This document shows positions 56,748-64,000 of a stretch of DNA of 64,000 bases, in pieces. Under the pieces are notes generated by a model, which saw nothing but the letters and a program-made list of their open reading frames with translations, was not told the origin of the DNA and ran no database searches. The number at the start of each line of letters is the position of its first letter. Positions within the stretch are counted from its first letter, which is position 1. The position numbers and the translations under genes are program-made. The stretch comes from Phaeospirillum sp. (GTDB taxonomy: Bacteria > Pseudomonadota > Alphaproteobacteria > Rhodospirillales > Magnetospirillaceae). The stretch is taken from NCBI GenBank assembly GCA_030651575.1, contig JAUSFB010000027.1, forward strand, positions 124,001 through 188,000. Reading direction: 5' to 3'.

Positions 56748-59015
56748 TCAGTACAGCAGCCGGGCCACGTCCCCGCGTTCGGCCGGGGTCAGGCGCGCAT
56801 TGGCCGGACCGGGTCCGGTACCCAACAGGTAGTCGATGGCCCGCCGCCCCTTGCTGTCGGCCTGAAAGCGGTCGGCTCCCGCCTCCAACAGCGCCTTGAT
56901 CAGCGGAGCCGAGCCATTGCCGGCGGCGTACATCAAAGCGGTGCGGGAATCGTGAGCCAGCGTCCGGACCTTGGCGACCTGCCAGGTATCGGCGTTGATC
57001 CAGGCGCCATGGTTCAGCAGGAAGCGGACCGAGTCGATCCGGTCGGCCTGGGCCGCCGCCATCAAGGCGGTCTTGCCGAAATGATTGCGGGCATTGACCT
57101 GACGCACCGCGCGCAGTCCTTCAGGATCGACTTCGGCCGGGGCGTGTTCCGCCGCCTGCCAAAGCAGGGGCAGCGCCGCCGGATGACCGACCGTCACGTG
57201 CAACAGCGGATCGAAAGGAGCAAAGAAGGCGCAGTCGGCGAACGGCCTCGGATCCATCGATGACGGCTCTTTCAGCAAGGCCGCGATTTCCTCCGGCGCG
57301 GCCTCATCCATCACCAGCTTGCGCAGCGAACGCGGCGGCCGCCCGTCGCCGCAATTGGAACCATAGGCCGAGGCGAACAGCGCCCGCTGGGCGGCGGCGT
57401 CCGATTCGGTCTCGTCCAATCCCTTGGCGTGGAAGTAACGGGCGAGGCTGGCCCTGGACGCCTCGAACAGGCGGCGCAGTTCCAAGGTGGCGGCCCGAGT
57501 GGTCAGCGAGGCATAGCCCCAGGTCTGGTACGGATAGGCTTGCACCGGGGCGGGTTCGGCCAGCAGGGCGCGAGGATCGAACATGATCCGCTCCATCCGC
57601 TTCAGGTCCGCCCCCCCCACGGGATAGCGGGGCATCTTGCCATGGCCGGCATTGCCCCCGCCATCGGCGGCGGCGGTGGCGATCAGGAAGGCGGCGAATT
57701 CGGCCTCCGGGAAACCCTCGACCCGGCCGCGCCCGGCCAGACAGCCCGAGATCGGCGGACGAAGGGTGGGCGGACCCGACGCCTCGGCAGACAGGTCTTC
57801 AAAGCTCTCGGCCGCAGCCAATCCGGGGCGGCGCTGAATCACGGCGCAGGGAATGACATAGGGATAGCGATACGTCCCCGACGCCACGGCGGCCACCCCG
57901 GTGAACGACGCCAGACGCAGACTGGGCAGCAACGAAAAATCGCTGCCGTCATAGGGACGCAGCGAGCCGGCCAGCCGGACCATCCCGGCGGTGGCGTTGC
58001 TCTGGGCCGCCCGATCGACGCCGGCCATCAGGGAGCGGATATCACCGTCCCGCGCCTCGGAGGGCTCGCGGAAGGCATGCAGGAACAAGGCGAGGTCAAG
58101 CCGCGCCACCAGACCATCCAGGGTCGCCAGCCGCAACGGCGATTCCGCCCCATCGGGATTGTCGGCCATGAACCGGATGGCGGCGTCGCGCGTCCATGGC
58201 GGCGGCGGCGGAATCTCGTCATAGCGGACCGACGGCCGCGGCGGTGGCATGGGCACCCCGCCAAAGCCCTTGGGATCGCGGGCCAACCGCTCCTGCAAGG
58301 CGAAGTCCTGCCGCCGCTCGATACCGACCGGGCAGGACAGCAGCGGCCCCGCCAGCGACCCCAGCCGCCGGGCGGCATCCTCGAACGCTTCACGCCGGCC
58401 AAGCACCATCGGGCAAGGCAACCGCAGCCAGACACCGTCAAGAACGGCGTCGCTGGCGGTCTGAATCCAAAGATTCCGCCGGGTCGCCGGGTCATAGCGC
58501 ATCTGGCGAGCGGCGCTCTCCGCGCTCTCCAGCACCAGCACCGCGTCCACCAGCCGCATGGTCTGGGCCAGGGTCAGCAGCGCCGATGCCCGTGGCGGCG
58601 GAGCAAGACCAGCGCCATAGGCCAGCGGCGACGTCACCTTGTCCAGATCGGTCTGGAGGCGTTGCGACCGGATCACGCCGTCCTGACGCGCCAGCCGCCG
58701 CAACGCCTCGGCCCGCACCAGCGCCAGGTGATCGCGAAACAGGTTGTTGCGGCCGCGAAGAAAGGCATCGACGGCATCGGCCAGGTTTTCGAGAGGATCG
58801 CGGGCGACGCCCTGGGGCAACCGGGCCGGCGAGTGCCCCGCCGCCACCCGTTCCAGATCGGCTTGCAGGCGCGACAGCACCCGCTGCGGCGAAGAATAAG
58901 CGCCGGGCCGCTCGTCCTGCTCGATCACCAGACGCTTCAGCGCGTGAAGGTCGGCGAACAGCAACGCCGCCGTAAGCGCGAGAACGGCCAGCCCGATCGA
59001 CCAGACCGCGCGCAT
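56748..59015 (-). CDS. Ankyrin-repeat protein with N-terminal membrane anchor
   Basis: 755 aa. An N-terminal hydrophobic helix (about 4-24) acts as a signal anchor. A long middle section has no recognised domain; it is helical from 50 to 180 and includes a Pro-rich strip (PPPRPSVRYDEIPPPPPW, about 265-282). Four to five cysteines in the middle (LPCPMVLG, LLSCPVG, VIPCAV, SGCLAG, GSNCGDG) may form disulphides in the periplasm. The C-terminal ~110 residues have two to three ankyrin repeats (NHFGKTALMAAAQADRIDSVRFLLNHGA, SRTALMYAAGNGSAPLIKALLEAGAD). Ankyrins bind proteins; function unknown. Confidence 0.75.
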   Translation of the reverse strand: MRAVWSIGLAVLALTAALLFADLHALKRLVIEQDERPGAYSSPQRVLSRLQADLERVAAGHSPARLPQGVARDPLENLADAVDAFLRGRNNLFRDHLALVRAEALRRLARQDGVIRSQRLQTDLDKVTSPLAYGAGLAPPPRASALLTLAQTMRLVDAVLVLESAESAARQMRYDPATRRNLWIQTASDAVLDGVWLRLPCPMVLGRREAFEDAARRLGSLAGPLLSCPVGIERRQDFALQERLARDPKGFGGVPMPPPRPSVRYDEIPPPPPWTRDAAIRFMADNPDGAESPLRLATLDGLVARLDLALFLHAFREPSEARDGDIRSLMAGVDRAAQSNATAGMVRLAGSLRPYDGSDFSLLPSLRLASFTGVAAVASGTYRYPYVIPCAVIQRRPGLAAAESFEDLSAEASGPPTLRPPISGCLAGRGRVEGFPEAEFAAFLIATAAADGGGNAGHGKMPRYPVGGADLKRMERIMFDPRALLAEPAPVQAYPYQTWGYASLTTRAATLELRRLFEASRASLARYFHAKGLDETESDAAAQRALFASAYGSNCGDGRPPRSLRKLVMDEAAPEEIAALLKEPSSMDPRPFADCAFFAPFDPLLHVTVGHPAALPLLWQAAEHAPAEVDPEGLRAVRQVNARNHFGKTALMAAAQADRIDSVRFLLNHGAWINADTWQVAKVRTLAHDSRTALMYAAGNGSAPLIKALLEAGADRFQADSKGRRAIDYLLGTGPGPANARLTPAERGDVARLLY

Positions 59016-59022
59016 GGAAGGA

Positions 59023-59388
59023 TCAGGCTAGAAAGCGGGAAACGGTCTGGAGGAAGCTGGAGACCGAAATGGGCTTGGCGATATAGCCCTCGCAGCCACC
59101 CTCCCGGATCTTTTCCTCGTCCCCCTTCATGGCGAAGGCGGTCACCGCGATCACCGGGATATGCTTCAGCTCGGCGTCTTCCTTGAGCATCTTGGTGATC
59201 TCAAGGCCCGAGATTTCCGGCAGCTGGATATCCATCAAAATTAGGTCGGGGCGGTGCTTGCGGGCGATGTCCATGGCCTCGCGGCCATCCTTGGTCTGCA
59301 AGGTCGTATAGCCATTGGCCTGAAGCAGGTCGTTAAACAATTTCATGTTCAAGTCATTGTCTTCGACGATCAGCACAGACTTTGTCAT
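59023..59388 (-). CDS. divK: Single-domain response regulator DivK
   Basis: 121 aa from the ATG at 59386-59388. It follows the DivK pattern closely: [33 protein letters not shown] with phospho-Asp53, [30 protein letters not shown] (Thr83, Lys105). DivK controls the CckA-ChpT-CtrA relay through DivJ/PleC/DivL in Alphaproteobacteria. cckA is also in this window, about 24 kb away. It lies between the ankyrin gene and a DUF423 gene, so transcription with the ankyrin gene is likely (7 nt gap). Confidence 0.9.
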   Translation of the reverse strand: MTKSVLIVEDNDLNMKLFNDLLQANGYTTLQTKDGREAMDIARKHRPDLILMDIQLPEISGLEITKMLKEDAELKHIPVIAVTAFAMKGDEEKIREGGCEGYIAKPISVSSFLQTVSRFLA

Positions 59389-59472
59389 GACATACCCCGA
59401 AGGACACCGGTTCATCCCCGGGAGGGGAGACCTGACACCTTGACATCATCATCACCAATTCACCGAGTTAAG

Positions 59473-59841
59473 TCAAATCGTCGCGGGACGATTGCCGCCA
59501 AACGCCGCCGCCGCCAGCATGATCCACCCCAGGATCAGGGAAACTCCCCCGGCCGGCGTCACCATGGGAATGGGAAAAGGGCCGATCAGCGCCTTGAAAT
59601 ACAGCGATCCCGAAAACAGCAGCACCCCCAGCGCGATCAACGCCCCGCCGATGGCCGCGCGGCGGCGTCCCTCCCCGGCCAGCCGGTCGACCGACAGCAG
59701 GACCACGGCGTGGATCAGCTGGAACAGGCTGCCCTGTTCGACCAGCGGCGCGACCCCCGCATGGACGCCATGAGCGCCGTAGGAGGCAAAGCCAAGCGCC
59801 AAGGTTCCATTGACCCCGGCCAGAAATATCCACGGGCGCAT
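59473..59841 (-). CDS. DUF423 family membrane protein
   Basis: 122 aa with four membrane helices. AGVNGTLALGFASYGAHG at the start and FSGSLYFKALIG plus TPAGGVSLILGWIML are the DUF423 (YgdD-like) signature. The start is placed at 59839-59841 because AAGGAG is 8 nt upstream. Function of the family is not known; it is a small inner-membrane protein. Confidence 0.85.
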   Translation of the reverse strand: MRPWIFLAGVNGTLALGFASYGAHGVHAGVAPLVEQGSLFQLIHAVVLLSVDRLAGEGRRRAAIGGALIALGVLLFSGSLYFKALIGPFPIPMVTPAGGVSLILGWIMLAAAAFGGNRPATI

Positions 59842-59920
59842 AAGCCGAACTCCTTGACCTGACCACGTCTCCGGCCGAGATAATGACGACGGCATGCGCC
59901 AAGAGCGAGGAACAATCACG

Positions 59921-60538
59921 ATGGTCCGACACGGAGTTCGTCTTTTCCTGCTGCTGACGGCGCTGGTCCTGCCGCTCGCCGCCCAGGCCCAGGCCACCGT
60001 CACCCGCCTGCAAGGCGACGCCCAGGCGGTCGAGACCGCCGGCAGCCGCGCCCTGGCCATCGGCGATCCGGTGCACCGGGGCGACCGCCTGCGCACCGGG
60101 GCCGGATCACGGCTGCAACTGCGCTTTTCCGACGGCATGGAGCTGACCCTGGGCGACGGCGCCGAGATGGTGGTCTCCGCCTTCGACTGGACCCCCGCCA
60201 TGGCTGCGGGCAGCGCCGAGCTGTCGCTGGTCCAGGGCGCGTTCCTGCTGGAAAGCGGCGCGGTGGGCAAGCTGCCCGGTCACCCGCTGGTGGTCAAGAC
60301 CCCGCTGGCCTCGGTGGGAGTGCGCGGCACCCGCTTTTGGGGCGGCCCGCTGGACGCACCGCTGAACGTGCTGCTGCTGGAAGGCCGCGTCGTGGTGACC
60401 AGCCCCGGCGGCAGCGTCGAACTCGGCCCCGGACAGGGAACCGGCATCGCCGCCGCGGGCGCCGCCCCCATGCCGCCCTCGGTCTGGAGCGACGAGCGCG
60501 TCGACCGCGCCGTCGCCACGGTAAGCTTTGACCGATAG
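59921..60538 (+). CDS. FecR-domain periplasmic protein
   Basis: 205 aa. Signal peptide LFLLLTALVLPLAAQAQA. The FecR domain has VTRLQGDAQAVETAGSRALAIGDPVHRGDRLRTGAGSRLQLRFSDGMELTLG and VKTPLASVGVRGTRFWGG. FecR proteins often act in surface signalling or as scaffold components; no adjacent sigma factor or TonB receptor is present, so it probably belongs to the stand-alone type. GAGG lies 10 nt before the ATG; a second, earlier ATG at 59894 is less well placed. Confidence 0.85.
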   Translation: MVRHGVRLFLLLTALVLPLAAQAQATVTRLQGDAQAVETAGSRALAIGDPVHRGDRLRTGAGSRLQLRFSDGMELTLGDGAEMVVSAFDWTPAMAAGSAELSLVQGAFLLESGAVGKLPGHPLVVKTPLASVGVRGTRFWGGPLDAPLNVLLLEGRVVVTSPGGSVELGPGQGTGIAAAGAAPMPPSVWSDERVDRAVATVSFDR

Positions 60539-60543
60539 CTTCG

Positions 60544-60616
60544 TTGCCCCTCAAGCGCCGGGCGCGAACTCCGTTCGCTTGGCTTTCGCGGCATGAGCCG
60601 CGCCGGTGTTTCGGCC
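60544..60616. repeat. Single diverged copy of the 105-bp palindromic element
   Basis: It shares TTGCCCCTCAAGCGCCGGGC and GCTTGGCTTTCGCGGCATG with the tandem array at 28742. The first stem is GCGAAC-TCC-GTTCGC where the array has GCATGC-ATCC-GCATGC: the arms changed but still pair. The second stem CGCGGC-ATGA-GCCGCG is identical; then GCCG-GTGTTT-CGGC. It lies between the FecR and purU stops. Confidence 0.85.
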
Positions 60617-60627
60617 CCTTGCCCGCC

Positions 60628-61488
60628 CTATCGGAACACCACCGTGCGCGAGCCGTTGAGCAGCACCCGGTGCTCGGTGTGCCAGCGCACGGCGCGGGCC
60701 AGCACCACGTTCTCGATATCGCGGCCGATGGCCACCAGATCGTCGGGGCCGTGGGTGTGATCGACCCGCTCGACCCCCTGCTCGATGATGGGGCCTTCGT
60801 CAAGGTCGGGTGTCACGTAATGGGCGGTGGCGCCGATGATCTTGACGCCGCGCGAATGGGCCTGATGGTAGGGCTTGGCCCCCTTGAAGCTGGGCAGGAA
60901 CGAGTGATGAATATTGATCGCCCGCCCCTGTAGCTGCAGGCACATATCGGTCGATAAGATTTGCATATAGCGGGCCAACACCACCAGATCGGCGTCGGCA
61001 CGGGCGATGGTGTCCATCACGCGGGCTTCCTGGGCCGCCTTGTCGTGCTTGTCCACCGCCACGTAGTGATAGGGGATGCCGTGCCACTCGACGATGGAGC
61101 GCATATCCTGGTGATTGGAGATCACCGCCGGAATCTCCACCGCCAGCGAGCCGGTGTGGTAGCGGTGCAGCAGGTCGTTGAGGCAATGGCCGAACTTGGA
61201 GACCAGGATCACCACCCGCGCCTTGCGGTTGGCGTCGTGCAGTTTCCAGATCATCTGGAAGCGGGCCGCGATGGCGGTGAACAGCTTCTCGAACTCGGCC
61301 TTGGGCGGCGTCATCGCCCCCGACCCGAACACGATGCGCATGAAAAAGCGCGACGACAACGGGTCGCCGTACTGCGCCGCCTCGGTGATGAAGCAATCAT
61401 GCTGACTGAGAAAACCCGAAACCGCCGCCACGATCCCCACCGTATCGGGACAAGTGATGGTCAAAATCCAGACCTGCTTGTCGGCCAT
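60628..61488 (-). CDS. purU: Formyltetrahydrofolate deformylase PurU
   Basis: 286 aa. An N-terminal ACT domain (about 5-85, ITCPDTVGIVAAVSGFLSQHDCFITEAAQYGD) and a formyl-transferase-fold domain with HSFLPSFKGAKPYHQAHSRGVKIIGATAHYVTPDLDEGPIIEQ (catalytic Asn-His-Asp set). It hydrolyses 10-formyl-THF to THF and formate, balancing one-carbon pools. Followed by the palindromic element and the FecR gene in convergent orientation. Confidence 0.94.
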   Translation of the reverse strand: MADKQVWILTITCPDTVGIVAAVSGFLSQHDCFITEAAQYGDPLSSRFFMRIVFGSGAMTPPKAEFEKLFTAIAARFQMIWKLHDANRKARVVILVSKFGHCLNDLLHRYHTGSLAVEIPAVISNHQDMRSIVEWHGIPYHYVAVDKHDKAAQEARVMDTIARADADLVVLARYMQILSTDMCLQLQGRAINIHHSFLPSFKGAKPYHQAHSRGVKIIGATAHYVTPDLDEGPIIEQGVERVDHTHGPDDLVAIGRDIENVVLARAVRWHTEHRVLLNGSRTVVFR

Positions 61489-61678
61489 GCCTACCCCCTC
61501 CGTGCCAAATAACGCCTTTGGTCTTATACCGGCGAACCGATGAAGTCATTCATTGGTTCGGAGCCGCGTCCAAGGCCCGGGCCGGCGACAAAGCGCCAAG
61601 CCGACAATCGTCCCCTTGCCTTTTTTCCTCAAATCGCCGAAGGTCCGCCCAATTCGTGCTGGATCAAGGAGAGGCTCG

Positions 61679-62041
61679 ATGATTACCGTCTATTACAAGT
61701 CGGGCACCGCCCAGTGGAAATACGAGCTGGAAGATGCCGAGCACGACTACATTATCAAGAACGTGCTGGAAGATAACCCGGACCTGACCGAGATGTTCGA
61801 TGACTCGCTGGATATCCTGCGCGACATCTCGGCCATGGACGAAGACGAAATGGACGAGGAAGACGAGGTCGATCAGACCATCGCCGTCTCGTTCATCTGG
61901 CATTACTTCAATCATCTCGCCGAAGGCGACGACCGGATCGAGGGCGACCTTGTCCTGATCGAGGAAGAGGACGGCACCGGCGTCACCGTCCTTCCGGCCG
62001 ACGCCATCGATGAAGACGACAATATCACCGAAGGCGAATAA
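61679..62041 (+). CDS. Small acidic protein, unrecognised
   Basis: 120 aa. The ATG at 61679 has AAGGAG 9 nt upstream; the frame is open 42 codons further without a site. Glu and Asp make up about a third of residues, with runs such as AMDEDEMDEEDEVD and VLIEEEDGTG. Sequence is MITVYYKSGTAQWKYELEDAEHDY... No signal peptide or membrane segment. It could be a nucleic-acid mimic, metal-binding or chaperone-like protein, but no family fits. It is not overlapped by other genes. Confidence 0.65.
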   Translation: MITVYYKSGTAQWKYELEDAEHDYIIKNVLEDNPDLTEMFDDSLDILRDISAMDEDEMDEEDEVDQTIAVSFIWHYFNHLAEGDDRIEGDLVLIEEEDGTGVTVLPADAIDEDDNITEGE

Positions 62042-62060
62042 ACAAAGAACCTTGGCGACA

Positions 62061-62101
62061 CGCCCGCGCCGCCCCCCATGTGGAGAGGGGCTGCGCGGGC
62101 G
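62061..62101. terminator. GC-rich hairpin between convergent genes
   Basis: CGCCCGCGC pairs with GCGCGGGCG, with an inner CCCC/GGGG pairing. It separates the acidic protein gene from the hemerythrin gene ends; no T run. Confidence 0.6.
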
Positions 62102-62107
62102 AAGATT

Positions 62108-62599
62108 TCAACCGACTTCGGCGCGATAGATATTCGCCATTTCGGCATCGGCCTCGGGATCGAGCAGGGCGGAAATAGCGGCCAGCAGGCCCATCTCTTC
62201 CTTCTGGATGTGGAAGATCTCGCGCTCGATCAGCTCGCCGCCGGCATCGCGGAACTCGCCCCAGCTGGCATCGGTAAAGCCGGCATCCGCGGCGGCCAGG
62301 GCCAGATCGGCCACCTGAATCGCCAGCGGCAGGATCGAACGGTGTTCGTGGGTCAGCATGGTGACGATGCCGGTCTCGCCCTGTTCGATGAACGCCTTGA
62401 ACAGGTGGTTCTCCTCGAAGCCGAAATGATTCTCGACCTCGGAACGCAGGGTGCGCGACAGCTGCTTCATCTTGCGCGCCACCAAATCGTCCACCTGGGG
62501 CGGCTTGCGATTGGCGCCAAGAAACTCCTCCAGCGATTGCAGGGCCTCGATGGTGGTCATATGGGCCTGATGCAACAGGGCGCCGGTCTGGGTCTGCAT
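62108..62599 (-). CDS. Hemerythrin HHE-domain protein
   Basis: 163 aa, a four-helix bundle. Probable iron ligands are His in HQAHMTTIEAL, HFGFEENHLF (with Glu), LTHEHRSILP (His, Glu, His) and EREIFHIQKEE. It may bind O2 or NO or store iron. It lies 4 nt downstream of the polytopic membrane protein gene, so both are probably co-transcribed; hemerythrin-like proteins are abundant in aquatic Rhodospirillales. Confidence 0.85.
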   Translation of the reverse strand: MQTQTGALLHQAHMTTIEALQSLEEFLGANRKPPQVDDLVARKMKQLSRTLRSEVENHFGFEENHLFKAFIEQGETGIVTMLTHEHRSILPLAIQVADLALAAADAGFTDASWGEFRDAGGELIEREIFHIQKEEMGLLAAISALLDPEADAEMANIYRAEVG

Positions 62600-62603
62600 G
62601 CGA

Positions 62604-63902
62604 CTATCCTTCGTGGTTGGCGGCGGCCGCCGCCGTCATGTGGGAACGATACCGACGGATCACCTCGAAGGCGAACACGCCGAAAGCGATGGAACCGGCC
62701 AGGCCGGCGAACAGGCCCAACCACATGGGCCAAGCCCAGCCGCCGATGATGGCGACGGCGACCAGGGCCAGGGCCGCCACATGGCAGGCAAGATGAATAT
62801 CCACCGGCAGCTTGGGCGCCAACCGGGACACCAGCGCCGGCTTGCCGCCCAGCGACGACGAATGCATGGAGGCCAGAAATGGCATGATCCGCTGCATCAG
62901 GGCAGTGACGAAGGTCAACAGCCAACCGAATATCAAAAGGAAGCCCCACAGCGTCGACCAGGGATCGGCCGGAGCCCCCAGCGCCAACGCCACCGCCAAC
63001 AGCAGACTGAGCGGCAGCATGACCAGCGCCACCCAGACCAGCCGGAAGAACGGCTCGAACTTCTTCTTCATACGGCTTTGGATGGTGCCGCGCATGGCAT
63101 GGGCGTGCAGCCCCACCGCCACCAGTCCCAGCACCGCCCCCAAGGCCGCCACCACGCCGATTCCGGCGGCGGTCCCCGCCACGGCCAGCGTCAGGGCGAC
63201 GCCCGAGGCCAGGGCCGCGCGCTTGACCAGGGCGTCAGGCACGGCGGAGCCCAGCACGAACATGGGGATCAGGACGGTGGAAAAACCCAGCGCCAGCATC
63301 CCCATGAAGCCATAGCCGGCCAGCGCCGCATGGGTGGCGGCGATAGCGGCGTGATCGGGCAGAAAACCTTTGGTGAAGTCCACCAGCAAGACCAGCCCCA
63401 GCACCGCCAGCAACGCCAGCGACACCACCGCCATGGCGGAATAGCGGGTGACGCCCGGCAGATCGGTGACCTTGCGCAGATTGGCCGAAACCAGCCAGCC
63501 GAACAGCGCCATCCCCACCACCGCCAGGGTCGCGCCCAGATGCTGCGCCCAGCCCAGCGCCAGACCGAGCCCGACCACGAACACGGCCACGCCGGGGACA
63601 TAGACCCAGAACATCAGGCGGATGGCCCATTGCGGCCCCAGCGGCCGGCGGGTCGCCACCGGCAGCAACTGGATCGCCGCCCCCATGGCCGCCATGACCA
63701 GGGTGCCGAGGGTGATCATGTGCAGGGCGGCCAGAACCAGCCCCTGTCCGCCGACAAAGCCCAGCACCGCCCCCGGCCCCGCCGTCAACAGCGTGGCCCA
63801 GGCGGCGACGTGGAACAGCACGGCCGCGATAAAAAAGCGATAGGGGAGCGAGGGCGGAAGCAGACGGTCCTTGGCCCCCATCATCAGACTGCCGGGAAAC
63901 AT
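62604..63902 (-). CDS. Polytopic membrane protein, possibly haem-copper-oxidase-I/NnrS-like
   Basis: 432 aa with about twelve hydrophobic segments. The ATG at 63900-63902 overlaps the previous stop (TGATG). Conserved-looking histidines sit in helices: ALHMITLGTLVMAAMGAAIQLLPVA, AATHAALAGYGFMGMLALGFSTVLIPMFVLG, and MQRIMPFLASMHSSS. These are reminiscent of NnrS or catalytic-subunit-I-like haem proteins of denitrifiers. The hemerythrin neighbour fits NO or oxygen chemistry. The family is not certain; a transporter is possible. Confidence 0.6.
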   Translation of the reverse strand: MFPGSLMMGAKDRLLPPSLPYRFFIAAVLFHVAAWATLLTAGPGAVLGFVGGQGLVLAALHMITLGTLVMAAMGAAIQLLPVATRRPLGPQWAIRLMFWVYVPGVAVFVVGLGLALGWAQHLGATLAVVGMALFGWLVSANLRKVTDLPGVTRYSAMAVVSLALLAVLGLVLLVDFTKGFLPDHAAIAATHAALAGYGFMGMLALGFSTVLIPMFVLGSAVPDALVKRAALASGVALTLAVAGTAAGIGVVAALGAVLGLVAVGLHAHAMRGTIQSRMKKKFEPFFRLVWVALVMLPLSLLLAVALALGAPADPWSTLWGFLLIFGWLLTFVTALMQRIMPFLASMHSSSLGGKPALVSRLAPKLPVDIHLACHVAALALVAVAIIGGWAWPMWLGLFAGLAGSIAFGVFAFEVIRRYRSHMTAAAAANHEG

Positions 63903-64000
63903 CAGGACATGCGCTCCAACCACAGACGGATATTGACCATCTCGCTGGCGATCCGGGCAATGTGCCAGCCGCGCTCGGCCAATTCCAGGGCCAGCAATTG
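63902..64000 (-). CDS. C-terminal end of an unrecognised gene (cut by window edge)
   Basis: The last 32 residues before the TGA at 63902-63904: QLLALELAERGWHIARIASEM then VNIRLWLERMS, helical. The stop overlaps the next gene's ATG, so this is the upstream gene of the membrane protein-hemerythrin operon. Too short to identify. Confidence 0.6.
   Translation of the reverse strand, partial: QLLALELAERGWHIARIASEMVNIRLWLERMS

Overview
The window is about 65% GC, densely coded, and carries an alphaproteobacterial gene set: the cell-cycle kinase CckA directly downstream of flhB, the CckA-linked regulator DivK, an lptF-lptD-surA-pdxA-rsmA block, and both monomeric and dimeric NADP-isocitrate dehydrogenases. 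Cytochrome c', a hemerythrin, a chemoreceptor and many flagellar genes point to a motile, microaerobic or facultatively anaerobic Rhodospirillales member. A Magnetospirillum/Phaeospirillum-like organism is my best guess; this is inference from gene content, not from a marker gene. No rRNA, tRNA, CRISPR array, transposase or phage gene was seen.

Layout. (1) 0-11 kb: a tightly overlapping minus-strand operon for making and modifying an acyl group on acyl carrier proteins. It holds an AMP ligase, an AAC(3)-fold acyltransferase, two ACPs, two SDR reductases (one fused to a MaoC hydratase), KAS III, a metallo-beta-lactamase-fold hydrolase, an FkbH-type loader and a methyltransferase, with a divergent DUF4910 gene. 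No modular polyketide synthase is present. The set resembles the acyl part of flagellin-glycan or O-antigen islands, and this is the best candidate in the window for an incompletely described pathway. (2) 11-23 kb: envelope and metabolic genes: an IalB-like protein, a beta-barrel, acetoacetyl-CoA synthetase, a STAS protein, a Pam18-like J protein, CobC, a CaiB-type CoA-transferase, OmpA, PssA/Psd, a LysM protein, cytochrome b561 and cytochrome c'. (3) 23-27 kb: two non-homologous NADP-isocitrate dehydrogenases in tandem, closed by a strong terminator. (4) 27-38 kb: flagellar export and basal-body genes in two divergent operons (FlhB-like/-/FliO/FliP, and FlgB-FlgC-FliE-FliQ-FliR-FlhB-CckA), then recA and a short flagellin. 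A perfect TTAA-N7-TTAA (CtrA-type) site lies between the divergent operons. (5) 38-47 kb: signalling genes: an HD-GYP response regulator, a chemoreceptor with an FNR-type site upstream, an Hpt/receiver pair, and a large acidic repeat protein; also an aminotransferase, a DUF3365 haem protein and a Sel1 protein. (6) 47-56.7 kb: rsmA, pdxA, surA, lptD, lptF/G, an FAD-linked dehydrogenase and the tRNA t6A gene tsaC/sua5. (7) 56.7-64 kb: an ankyrin protein, DivK, DUF423, FecR-domain protein, PurU, an acidic small protein, hemerythrin and a polytopic membrane protein.

How the parts connect. Flagellum assembly, flagellin, possible flagellin or surface-glycan acylation, chemotaxis and the CckA/DivK cell-cycle relay all lie in this window. 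The CtrA-type site upstream of the operon that ends in cckA suggests a feedback loop. A palindromic repeat family (three 105-bp tandem copies in the fliO/fliP operon and one diverged copy near purU) shows stem-preserving changes between copies and is the clearest non-coding oddity.
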